A stretch of DNA of 41,882 bases, from NCBI GenBank assembly GCA_027489095.1, contig JAIYAL010000192.1, forward strand, positions 1 through 41,882, read 5' to 3'. The stretch is from Erythrobacteraceae bacterium (lineage in GTDB: Bacteria; Pseudomonadota; Alphaproteobacteria; Sphingomonadales; Sphingomonadaceae). The notes under the pieces were generated by a model. The model ran no database searches and had not been told where the DNA came from. It worked only from the letters and a program-made list of their open reading frames with translations. Each line of letters starts with the position of its first letter. Position 1 is the first letter of the stretch. The position numbers and the translations under genes were made by a program. Of the stretch, positions 8,968-16,020 are shown in pieces.

Positions 8968-9522
8968 TTATCCTGCGGCCGCTTTCTTGGCGGCGGCAAG
9001 ATCAACCACATCGCCCTGGACGAGACCTGGAACAGGCGCGGCGATACTGCCATCGGCGCGCTTGCCGAGGTTCGCAGGGCGCACCAGCCACAAGTCCTGC
9101 GGGCCGAGGATCCGCCCGTCATGCGCGAGGATCGAGACCGGGCCGATCGGCAGCCGGTCGCGTTCGTCGACCAGCACCGGGTCTTCGACCACGGTCTCGG
9201 AGCCGTATTTCTGTCCCCACTGGCGCAGCGCGAGCATCGCCGGGAGCAGGTCGAGGCCCTTTTCGGTCAGGCGATATTCGATCTTGCGGCGGTCATCGGC
9301 GCAAGGTTCGCGCTTCAGGATGCCGTGCTCGACCAGCTTGGCGAGGCGGTTGGAAAGGATGTTGCGGGCGATTCCGAGCTCGCTCAGGAATTCCTCGAAA
9401 TGTTTGAGACCATTGAAACTCGCGCGCAAGATCATGAACGCCCAGCGTTCGCCCATCACCTCAAGCGCCTGCGGCAATCCGCATTCAATCAACTCCCGCA
9501 GCGGTTCTCTCAGCTCACCCAT
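8968..9522 (-). CDS. HxlR-family winged-helix transcriptional regulator
   Basis: 184 residues from the ATG at 9520-9522; an in-frame GTG at 9564 would add 14 residues without family similarity. The DNA-binding domain shows the HxlR pattern: LIECGLPQALEVMGERW, ILRASFNGLKHFEEF, LGIARNILSNRLAKLVEHGIL and YRLTEKGLDLLPAMLAL. A longer C-terminal extension of about 75 residues ends in an Ala/Lys tail. HxlR proteins are usually dimeric repressors or activators that often sense reactive electrophiles or redox state. It diverges from the small exported protein at 9730, with GTTGC/GCAAC half-sites in between. Confidence 0.9.
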   Translation of the reverse strand: MGELREPLRELIECGLPQALEVMGERWAFMILRASFNGLKHFEEFLSELGIARNILSNRLAKLVEHGILKREPCADDRRKIEYRLTEKGLDLLPAMLALRQWGQKYGSETVVEDPVLVDERDRLPIGPVSILAHDGRILGPQDLWLVRPANLGKRADGSIAAPVPGLVQGDVVDLAAAKKAAAG

Positions 9523-9598
9523 AAGTCTCGTGTCCCTTCCCCTTCCGGGGCCATGTGTAACCACTTTTGCGGCCGCTCACAAAATTTTTCAGTTTTCA

Positions 9599-9662
9599 GT
9601 TGCAACCCGCAACCTATGTAGTTAGGTAGCGAATAGCAACCAGTTTCGAATCGAAATGTTGC
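9599..9662. promoter_or_regulatory. Candidate operator region, four GTTGC/GCAAC half-sites
   Basis: GTTGC (9599-9603) and GCAAC (9609-9613) form one inverted repeat with a 5-base spacer. GCAAC (9636-9640) and GTTGC (9658-9662) bracket the near-perfect palindrome TTTCGAATCGAAA (9644-9656). The region lies between the divergent HxlR gene and the small exported-protein gene, where an HxlR dimer would be expected to bind. Binding is inferred. Confidence 0.5.
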
Positions 9663-9729
9663 ACTGCGAAATACGGTGATAGAGATCAGGGGGGCGCGGC
9701 CCTCATGCAAAAAGACAAAGGATACCCCG

Positions 9730-10074
9730 ATGATGAACACCTTCTCCCTCCCCCGCACCAGCAAGCTAGCCATCCTCGCCTCGGCGCTGGTTTATACCGG
9801 CCTCACCTTCGGCATCGCCACCGGCGCCTCGCCCGTCGAAGCCGCCAGCGCGCCCTACTACACCGCCACGCTCGCCGCCCCGGCGAGCGATGTGCGCGCG
9901 GTCGCCGATGGCGTTGCCTGGGCGTGCAAGGACGCGACCTGCGTCGCCAATAAGACCTCAGCGCGCCCGCTGCGCGTTTGCCGCGCGCTGAACCGCAAGT
10001 TCGGCGAAGTCGCCGCCTTCAAGGTGGCCGGCGAAGCAATTGCGACCGAAGAACTGGCCAAGTGCAACGGCTGA
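9730..10074 (+). CDS. Small exported protein, CC_3452-like family
   Basis: 114 residues with a signal peptide ending near SPVEAASA. The mature part is about 75 residues: YYTATLAAPASD, VADGVAWACKDATCVANKT, RPLRVCRALNRKFGEVAAF and a C-terminal KCNG, with four cysteines that could form two disulfides. I recognise this as a small periplasmic family common in Caulobacter and Sphingomonads (I believe NCBI names it CC_3452); its function is unknown. The start is the first of two adjacent ATGs (9730, 9733), 7 bases after AAAGGA. A clear terminator follows. It may be controlled by the divergent HxlR protein. Confidence 0.75.
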   Translation: MMNTFSLPRTSKLAILASALVYTGLTFGIATGASPVEAASAPYYTATLAAPASDVRAVADGVAWACKDATCVANKTSARPLRVCRALNRKFGEVAAFKVAGEAIATEELAKCNG

Positions 10075-10141
10075 TCGCCGACTGACACGATGTCCCTCTC
10101 TGTCCGGTAAGTCCCCCTCTCCACCGGACGGAGCTGCACGA

Positions 10142-10188
10142 CCCCCGGCGCCCGCTTCTCCCAGAGCGTGCGGCCGGGGGTTGTTTTT
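10142..10188 (+). terminator. Intrinsic terminator after the small exported-protein gene
   Basis: Stem CCCCCGGC (10142-10149) / GCCGGGGG (10173-10180) with a 23-base loop, followed by TTGTTTTTTT. It sits 68 bases after the stop at 10074 on the same strand. Confidence 0.85.
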
Positions 10189-10217
10189 TTGATTTGCAGA
10201 AGAGAGGGCGCGAGCAT

Positions 10218-10317
10218 CGGACCCGCAGGGTCCGCAAGGCCACGCGGCCGCCCCGCAGGTGCCCCGACGCGCAGCGGCGGGAACAGCACCGAGGACGTCC
10301 GCGCGGAGGCGCGGACG
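10218..10317 (-). repeat. Two perfect GC hairpins 3' of the HAD gene
   Basis: CGGACCC (10218-10224) / GGGTCCG (10228-10234) with a 3-base loop, and CGTCCGCGC (10296-10304) / GCGCGGACG (10309-10317) with a 4-base loop. The second starts 11 bases beyond the HAD stop, in transcript direction, and probably protects or ends that mRNA, though no U-run follows. In style these resemble the rpmH-rnpA hairpins. Confidence 0.55.
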
Positions 10318-10327
10318 CAAACAAGGG

Positions 10328-10930
10328 TCAAAGCAGCCCGGCTTCCACCAACTGCACTTCAAGGCACTTGGCGTCAGTGAACAGGTGCGCGTCCCAGCCG
10401 CGCGCCTTGGCGGCGGCGATGTTGGCGGGATTATCATCCGTAAAGAACAGCGCCGCACCGCTCCGCCCGCTGCGCTCCTCCATGACTGCGTAGATGCCGG
10501 GATCGGGCTTGGCGACTTTCTCCACCCCCGAAACCACGATGTCCTCGAACAGGTCGAAAATCGGCTGGGTGGGACGGAAGGCGGCGAAGAATTCGTCGCC
10601 GAAATTGGTCAGGCAGTAAAGCGCGACCCCGCGGTCTGCGAGCCGTTCGACGATAGCGTGCGAGCCCTCAACCGGCCCCGGCACGGTCTCGTTGAAGCGC
10701 GAGGCGTAAGCGCGAATATGCGGCTCGTATTGCGGGAAGAGCGCGATCCGCTCCGGCACCATGTCGGCCAGCGCGCGGCCGCGGTCATGCTCGAAATGCC
10801 ATTCCTCGGTGACGACGTTGGCGAGGAACCAGTCGAGCTCCTCGGTATCGTCGATGAGCTTTTCGAACAGCGCGCCGAGCTGCCACTGGAACAGCACCCG
10901 CCCGATATCGAAGACTACCGCCTTGTTCAC
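10328..10930 (-). CDS. HAD-superfamily hydrolase (YihX-like, subfamily IA)
   Basis: 200 residues from a GTG start (10928-10930) with GGGGAG upstream. Motif I is VVFDIGRVL (nucleophile Asp8), with Gly where many HADs have the second Asp; this DxG form is normal in the YihX/epoxide-hydrolase-N-terminal-like group. Motif II is CLTNFG (Thr with a following Asn), motif III the Lys in VAKPDPGIY, and motif IV FFTDDNPANI with paired Asp. The four-helix cap lies at about 15-85. The likely substrate is a small phosphorylated metabolite; I cannot narrow it further. It is the last gene of the galE-rpmJ-HAD stretch, separated from rpmJ by a terminator-like hairpin. Confidence 0.85.
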   Translation of the reverse strand: MNKAVVFDIGRVLFQWQLGALFEKLIDDTEELDWFLANVVTEEWHFEHDRGRALADMVPERIALFPQYEPHIRAYASRFNETVPGPVEGSHAIVERLADRGVALYCLTNFGDEFFAAFRPTQPIFDLFEDIVVSGVEKVAKPDPGIYAVMEERSGRSGAALFFTDDNPANIAAAKARGWDAHLFTDAKCLEVQLVEAGLL

Positions 10931-10944
10931 GCGTCATGCTCCCC

Positions 10945-10985
10945 AAAAGCCTGCGGCCCGCGCTCCGGTGAGGAGGCGGGCCGCA
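10945..10985 (-). terminator. Terminator-like hairpin after rpmJ
   Basis: Perfect 10-bp stem TGCGGCCCGC (10952-10961) / GCGGGCCGCA (10976-10985) with a 14-base loop, followed in minus-strand sense by GGCTTTT. It lies between rpmJ and the HAD gene. Confidence 0.7.
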
Positions 10986-11022
10986 TATTCCGTCAGCCGC
11001 CCATCAGGCAGCTGCGCCGACT

Positions 11023-11148
11023 TCAGCCCTGGCGGGCCTTGAAGCGACGATCGGTCTTGTTGATCACGTAGGTGCGGCCGCGACGACGGATCACGCGATT
11101 GTCGCGGTGACGGCCCTTCAGCGACTTCAGGCTGTTGACGATCTTCAT
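11023..11148 (-). CDS. rpmJ: 50S ribosomal protein L36, cysteine-free form
   Basis: 41 residues: it starts [17 protein letters not shown], continues with [17 protein letters not shown] and ends FKARQG. This is the zinc-independent (C-minus, YkgO-like) L36, lacking the Cys3-His zinc site of canonical L36 and somewhat longer than the 37-38 residue zinc form. The ATG is at 11146-11148 with a GGAAAA purine stretch upstream. Downstream of galE by 99 bases, followed by a hairpin. Confidence 0.95.
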   Translation of the reverse strand: MKIVNSLKSLKGRHRDNRVIRRRGRTYVINKTDRRFKARQG

Positions 11149-11247
11149 GGCTTTTTTCCAAATACAAAGCGCGCCGGATCGGCCCGACGCGCGGAAATTC
11201 GAGCGGCCCCGTTAGCGGCAGCCCCTCGCGGCGTCAATCCGAGTCTG

Positions 11248-12261
11248 TCAGGCGTGGCCTCGCAAATCGGTCAATTTCCGCTCCCAAGCGAGCGCATGGG
11301 CAATGATCGTGTCGAGATCGGCGTTGGCGGGCTTCCAACCGAGGGTCGCCTTCAACCGCGACGAATCGGAAATCAGCGAATCGGGATCGCCCGCACGGCG
11401 CCCCTCAATGCGGCGATCGAGCTTGCGATTCGTCACCCGGTCGACCGCATCCAGCACCTCGTTGACCGAGAACCCCCGGCCATAGCCGCAATTCATCGTC
11501 AACGAACGCGCCGGATCGGCGATCAGCGCCTCCAGCGTCAGCACATGCGCCGCCGCCAGATCGCTGACATGGATGTAGTCGCGCACGCCCGTGCCATCGA
11601 CCGTCGCATAGTCGGTGCCGAACACGCTCACCGATTCGCGCTTGCCCAGCGCGGCCTCGATCGCGACCTTGATGAGATGCGTTGCGCCTGCGGTCGATTG
11701 CCCGGTCCGCGCCTGCGGATCCGCGCCCGCGACGTTGAAATAGCGCAGCACGCCGAAGTTCAGGGGATGCGCGGCCGCGACGTCGGCGAGCATCTGCTCG
11801 GTCATCAGCTTTGACCAGCCATAGGGATTGATCGGGCGCTGCGGTGTGTTCTCCGACACAGCAGCGACATCGGGAATGCCGTAAGTCGCTGCTGTCGAGG
11901 AGAAGATGAAATGCTGAACGCCGCCCTTCACCGCCGCCGCGATCAACGCGCGGCTTTTGGCGGTGTTGTTCTCGTAATATTTGAGCGGATTTTCGACGCT
12001 TTCGGGCACCACCACCGAGCCTGCAAAGTGCATGATCGCAGCCGTGCCCTGTTCGGCAAAGATCCGCGCCAGCAGATCCGCATCCTCGATGTCGCCTTCG
12101 TAGAGCGGCACGCCCTCGGGTATGGCGAAGCGAAAGCCAGTGGTAAGGTTGTCGATCACCGCGACCGGCCACCCGGCGTCTTTCAAGGCCAAGACGGCGT
12201 GGCTGCCGATATAGCCGGCCCCGCCGGTAACCAGGACGCAGGGTTTGCTTTGAGCTGTCAT
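11248..12261 (-). CDS. galE: UDP-glucose 4-epimerase GalE
   Basis: 337 residues, the normal GalE length. The NAD-binding glycine motif is VTGGAGYIGSHAV (about residues 11-23), the catalytic Ser segment is FSSTAATYG and the Tyr/Lys pair lies in NPYGWSKLMTE. NVAGADP, RDYIHVSDLA and the C-terminal RRAGDPD are all typical of GalE. It interconverts UDP-glucose and UDP-galactose for surface polysaccharide and lipopolysaccharide synthesis. It diverges from the lipoprotein gene at 12381. Confidence 0.96.
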   Translation of the reverse strand: MTAQSKPCVLVTGGAGYIGSHAVLALKDAGWPVAVIDNLTTGFRFAIPEGVPLYEGDIEDADLLARIFAEQGTAAIMHFAGSVVVPESVENPLKYYENNTAKSRALIAAAVKGGVQHFIFSSTAATYGIPDVAAVSENTPQRPINPYGWSKLMTEQMLADVAAAHPLNFGVLRYFNVAGADPQARTGQSTAGATHLIKVAIEAALGKRESVSVFGTDYATVDGTGVRDYIHVSDLAAAHVLTLEALIADPARSLTMNCGYGRGFSVNEVLDAVDRVTNRKLDRRIEGRRAGDPDSLISDSSRLKATLGWKPANADLDTIIAHALAWERKLTDLRGHA

Positions 12262-12380
12262 ACGCGGATGCTTAGCATATAATCGCCTTAGAAAATCTCA
12301 ACCTGAAGCAGACAAACGGGGCCTGTGCACGAGGTTGCCTGCGGCCTATGTTGCCTTGCCTACCAAAGGAGCCCGCACCC

Positions 12381-13010
12381 ATGCCGCGTCTCACCCTTAT
12401 CGCCCCTGCCGCCGCCGCCATGATGCTGTCAGCATGCGCCAGCACACCCTATACCGGCCCGGTCGAGGTCACGCGCTTTGTGGCCCAGGCCCCGAATGGC
12501 CTCGGACAGGGGCCAATTGCCGTTTATTTCCCCGAAGAGGTATCCAACCCGGGCGCCAAGGCCGCGATCAAGGCCGCGGTCGAACACGAGCTGCAAGCAT
12601 TGGGATACACGATCGTTGTTCAGGAAGGTCGCGGCATCCAGGTCGCCGCCTTGCGCACCTCGCGCACCCCGATCGCTGCCGCCGAGCAACGCCAGCGCGG
12701 CCCGGTCGATGTCGGGATCGGCGGCGGGACCGGCGGCTTCGGCTCGGGGGTCGGGCTCGGAGTCGGTATCAACCTTGGCGGCGGGCGCGAAGGCCCGGCC
12801 GCCATGACCGAGTTGTCGGTGCGAATTACCGGCGATGACGCCAAGAGCCTATGGGAAGGCCGCGCACAGCTGGCAACGGGCGTGAAGTCGCCCTATTCGC
12901 AGGTCGAGACCAGCGCCCGCACGCTCGCCGCGGCCTTGTTCCGTGACTTCCCCGGTGGCAATGGCGAGACCGTGACGATTGACGTCAAAAAGCTTCAAGG
13001 AACCAAATGA
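12381..13010 (+). CDS. DUF4136-like outer-membrane lipoprotein
   Basis: 209 residues from an ATG preceded by AAAGGAG. The lipobox is MMLSAC (Cys about 19), so it is probably lipid-anchored. The mature part has [32 protein letters not shown], a Gly-rich stretch ([21 protein letters not shown]), LSVRITGDD and [14 protein letters not shown], the general layout of DUF4136-type lipoproteins. Function unknown. Its stop overlaps the next gene by 4 bases, so the two are translationally coupled. Confidence 0.7.
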   Translation: MPRLTLIAPAAAAMMLSACASTPYTGPVEVTRFVAQAPNGLGQGPIAVYFPEEVSNPGAKAAIKAAVEHELQALGYTIVVQEGRGIQVAALRTSRTPIAAAEQRQRGPVDVGIGGGTGGFGSGVGLGVGINLGGGREGPAAMTELSVRITGDDAKSLWEGRAQLATGVKSPYSQVETSARTLAAALFRDFPGGNGETVTIDVKKLQGTK

Positions 13011-14146
13011 CCGCTCTTTTCATCGATGCCGGATTCGACAGCGGCAATATCGAGGTGCTGGGGATCGAGGAACGGGTCGCGCGCCTCGCCATCCGCCGCG
13101 ATCACGCTTCCGAGTTCTTCCAATGGTTCCACTTCCGGGTCAGCGCGAGCGCGGGCGAGGAGGTCGTGCTCAAGCTCACGGGCCTCAATGCCAGCGCCTA
13201 TCCGGGCGGCTGGCCCGGCTATGACGCCTGCGTCTCCGAAGATCGTGACTACTGGGCGCGGGCGAAGTCGAGCTACGACAAGGACGAGGACGGCGGCACG
13301 CTAACGATCCGCTACTTGCCGGCGGGCGGGGTGTTCTGGGTCGCCTATTTCGCCCCCTATTCGATGGAGCGGCACCACGATCTGATCGCCGATGCGGCCT
13401 CTAGCGAGGGGGTCGATTACCTGCGGCTCGGCACCACGCTCGACGGGCAGCCAGTCGACTGCCTTGAGATGGGCGAAGGCGATATCCAGGTGTGGCTCTA
13501 TGCCCGCCAGCATCCGGGCGAGACTCAGGCCGAGTGGTGGATGGAGGGCGCGCTTGAGTGCCTGATCGATCCCGCCGACCCAGTGGCGCGCGCTCTGCGG
13601 GCGAAATGCCGCCTCCATGTCGTACCCAATTGTAACCCCGATGGTTCACGGCGCGGCCACCTCAGAACCAACGCGGTTGGCACAAATCTCAATCGCGAGT
13701 GGGCCGAACCCACCCCGGAACGCTCGCCCGAGGTGCTGGCGATCCGCAGCCGGATGGACCAGACCGGCGTTGACTTCGCGATGGACGTCCATGCCGACGA
13801 GGCGATCCCGGCGGTGTTCCTCGCCGGGTTCGAGGGCATCCCCTCTTGGAAGGAGAGGCAAGGCGAGGGCTTCTACCGCTACCAGCGCATCCTCGATCGG
13901 CGCACGCCCGATTTCCAGACCAAGCTCGGCTACCCCAAGGCACGCCCCGGCACCGCGAACCTGACGATGAGCACCAACCAACTCGCCGAACGCTTCGGCG
14001 CGGTCGCGATGACGCTGGAGATGCCCTACAAGGACTTGGCGGACTTCCCCGAACCGGATCAGGGCTGGTCGCCGGAACGCTGCAAGATACTGGGCCGCGA
14101 ATGCCTCGCGGCGCTGGTGGAATGGCTGGACGCCAGGGACGCCTGA
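13007..14146 (+). CDS. M14 family zinc carboxypeptidase with N-terminal beta-sandwich
   Basis: 379 residues. The N-terminal domain (about 1-120) matches the all-beta module ahead of M14 domains in cytosolic carboxypeptidase-like proteins. The catalytic domain carries HPGE (His169, Glu172), [21 protein letters not shown] (about 210-230), DVHADE (His262) and a late EMPY containing the likely general-base Glu. No signal peptide, so cytoplasmic. Bacterial relatives trim C-terminal residues from proteins or peptides; the substrate here is unknown. The ATG overlaps the lipoprotein stop (ATGA). Confidence 0.9.
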   Translation: MTALFIDAGFDSGNIEVLGIEERVARLAIRRDHASEFFQWFHFRVSASAGEEVVLKLTGLNASAYPGGWPGYDACVSEDRDYWARAKSSYDKDEDGGTLTIRYLPAGGVFWVAYFAPYSMERHHDLIADAASSEGVDYLRLGTTLDGQPVDCLEMGEGDIQVWLYARQHPGETQAEWWMEGALECLIDPADPVARALRAKCRLHVVPNCNPDGSRRGHLRTNAVGTNLNREWAEPTPERSPEVLAIRSRMDQTGVDFAMDVHADEAIPAVFLAGFEGIPSWKERQGEGFYRYQRILDRRTPDFQTKLGYPKARPGTANLTMSTNQLAERFGAVAMTLEMPYKDLADFPEPDQGWSPERCKILGRECLAALVEWLDARDA

Positions 14147-14171
14147 AGCGCGGCCGCCTATCCTTCGACGG

Positions 14172-14597
14172 CTAGGCCAAGTGCCCCGGCCCGAAGGCGT
14201 AGGGCAGCAAGGCCGAAAGGCTCACCCGGCGCACGTCGTCCTTGCTGACGCACAGCACCAACGGGTCGGTGGCGCCCAGCGCCGCGACCTCATTGAGCAC
14301 CTGACGGCAGCGGCCGCACGGGGTAATGGGCTCGGCGTCGGCGTTGAGGCCCACAACGGCCACCGCCGCAAGGCCACCGCGTCGCCCCTCGCCCAATGCC
14401 TTCGCCACCGCGACTGTCTCGGCGCACAGGGCAAGGCCGTAGCTCGCGTTCTCGACATTGCACCCGGTGATGATCGCGCCATCATCGAACAGCAGCGCCG
14501 CGCCTACCGGGTAGTCGGAATAGGGGGCGTAGGCCTTTTCGGCCGCAGCATGGGCAGCGGCGATGAGGGCTTTTTCCTGTGCGTCCGAAAGGCTCAT
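14172..14597 (-). CDS. cdd: Cytidine deaminase
   Basis: 141 residues from the ATG at 14595-14597. It has the zinc deaminase pattern: CAE at Cys58-Glu60, the substrate-binding NVENASYG just before it, and PCGRC with Cys94 and Cys97. This is the homotetrameric short-type Cdd that converts cytidine and deoxycytidine to uridine forms in pyrimidine salvage. The frame extends upstream, but only because it lies in another frame of the neighbouring gene. Its start overlaps the GH25-like stop by 4 bases. Confidence 0.95.
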   Translation of the reverse strand: MSLSDAQEKALIAAAHAAAEKAYAPYSDYPVGAALLFDDGAIITGCNVENASYGLALCAETVAVAKALGEGRRGGLAAVAVVGLNADAEPITPCGRCRQVLNEVAALGATDPLVLCVSKDDVRRVSLSALLPYAFGPGHLA

Positions 14598-15343
14598 TTC
14601 TGCACCACCACCCATTCGACCGGCGCTTCGCTCGCCTCGGTGACCCGCGCGCCGTTGGCGCTCCATAGCAGCCATGGACGGCCCGCATAGTCGGGTCGCG
14701 CCCGGTCGCGTGACAGCCACAGGTCGCGCGCCAGCGTGGTCGCGGTGTTGTGCCGCTCCTGAAACTGGCGCGAGAGCTTCAAGATCACGGACTTGCCCGC
14801 ATGGGTCTCGATCTGGTTGATAAGCGTCATCAGTTCGCTCTCTACCGCCGCGTCGCTGACCTTGGGCGCGCAAGCATCGGCGAGCGCATCAAGGGCGATC
14901 GCGGGTGGCAGCAGGTCGGGATCGCGCGGCACCATCTGCGCGAACATCCCGCTCTGCGCATCGGCACTGGCACACGGATCGAATTCAAGCACCACGCCGA
15001 CCCGAAGCCCCGCCGCACGTGCCCGCATGAAGCGGTCGGCAAAGCCGCCGGGCGCCTCGGCCTGGGGATCGCCAGCGGCGAGCGGGAGGTAGACGAACTG
15101 CGCCCCCACGGCCTTCAACGTGGGAAAGCGAACCGCGCTGCTGCTCGCCGGAACGATAGCGCCCTGCTCGGGATAGATGCCGGGATCGGGGCGCCACGTG
15201 CGCATGTCCCACCACAGCCAGGCAGCGAAGGCTAGGCCGAACAGCACGCCCAGCATGGCGATCCGCCACAACCAGCGCCGCGGCGCCCCTCGCGGCGCCC
15301 GCCGCTTTTGGGCACTCCCCGCTTTGGCGCCCACCTTTGCCAT
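14594..15343 (-). CDS. GH25-like membrane-anchored protein, catalytic residues apparently lost
   Basis: 249 residues with a basic N-terminus and one transmembrane anchor (about 27-47). The rest follows the GH25 lysozyme pattern: LKAVGAQFVYLPLAAG, RARAAGLRVGVVLEFDPC, PPAIALDALADAC and a late ILKLSRQF, RPWLLWSAN, EWVVVQ series. The usual first catalytic Asp (family DVSxxQ) reads GIYPEQG here. The usual DxE on the fourth strand reads ALDALA. So it may be a non-hydrolytic cell-wall binder. Start overlaps nothing; the stop overlaps cdd. UPF0262 lies 6 bases upstream, so the three genes form one operon. Confidence 0.65.
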   Translation of the reverse strand: MAKVGAKAGSAQKRRAPRGAPRRWLWRIAMLGVLFGLAFAAWLWWDMRTWRPDPGIYPEQGAIVPASSSAVRFPTLKAVGAQFVYLPLAAGDPQAEAPGGFADRFMRARAAGLRVGVVLEFDPCASADAQSGMFAQMVPRDPDLLPPAIALDALADACAPKVSDAAVESELMTLINQIETHAGKSVILKLSRQFQERHNTATTLARDLWLSRDRARPDYAGRPWLLWSANGARVTEASEAPVEWVVVQK

Positions 15344-15349
15344 GCCCTG

Positions 15350-15883
15350 TCAGCCCTTGATGTGCAGCACGCAGATCAGCGTGAATAGCCGCCGCGCCGT
15401 GGCGAAATCGGTCTCGACCTTGCCCTCGAGCCGCTCAAGCAGCAGTTCGGCGGCATTGTTGTGGATGCCGCGCCGGGCCATGTCGATCGTCTCGATCTCG
15501 GCCGGGGTCGCCTTGCGGATCGCCTGATAGTAGCTGTCGCAAATCGCGAAGTATTCGCGGATCGGACGGCGGAAACGACCCATGCCGATCAACAGCGTTT
15601 CCAGCAGCATGTCGCCAGTGTCGCGGATGTCCATCACCAGCCTCCCGTCGGTGACCGAGAGGTGCAGGTGATAGGGGCCGCTGCTACCACGCTCTGCCGA
15701 GCGCAGCGGCTTGAAGCTGTTTTCCTCGATGAGGTCGTAGATCGCGACCCGCCGCTCTTGCTCGACATCGGCGTTGCGCCACAGGATCGTCGCCTCGTCG
15801 AGCGTGATGTGGGCAATGCGGTGCGCGCCCGCGGCACCGGGCGCAGGGGAAAGGGGCAGGGAATCGGACGGCGGCTGGGCCAT
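15350..15883 (-). CDS. UPF0262 family protein
   Basis: 177 residues from the ATG at 15881-15883. It matches the alphaproteobacterial UPF0262 family: HRIAHITLDEATILWRN, ERRVAIYDLIEENSF, GPYHLHLSVTDGRLVMDI, MGRFRRPIREYF and IDMARRGIHNNAAELL. Function unknown; it is usually conserved in this class. It is the first gene of the UPF0262/GH25-like/cdd operon and diverges from dnaB. Confidence 0.88.
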   Translation of the reverse strand: MAQPPSDSLPLSPAPGAAGAHRIAHITLDEATILWRNADVEQERRVAIYDLIEENSFKPLRSAERGSSGPYHLHLSVTDGRLVMDIRDTGDMLLETLLIGMGRFRRPIREYFAICDSYYQAIRKATPAEIETIDMARRGIHNNAAELLLERLEGKVETDFATARRLFTLICVLHIKG

Positions 15884-15943
15884 GGTGTGCTGCCTTCGCA
15901 GATCGGGGGGCGACACTTCAAGCACTTCGACACTCTCTCCCCA

Positions 15944-15952
15944 CTATCCACA
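15944..15952 (+). promoter_or_regulatory. Single DnaA-box-like site upstream of dnaB
   Basis: CTATCCACA differs by one base from the DnaA consensus TTATCCACA, followed by an A/T-rich AATAAATATT (15961-15970). One isolated site does not make an origin; it may let DnaA influence dnaB transcription. Confidence 0.3.
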
Positions 15953-16020
15953 GCGTCAGAAATAAATATTGGCCCGCTGCGCCCTTGCGCCGGACGGTCA
16001 CTCGCGCGCATCAGGCCCGC

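Noticed and set aside
15944..15970. Replication origin ahead of dnaB
   Set aside because: Only one DnaA-box-like site is present, with no cluster and no dnaA or parAB neighbour.
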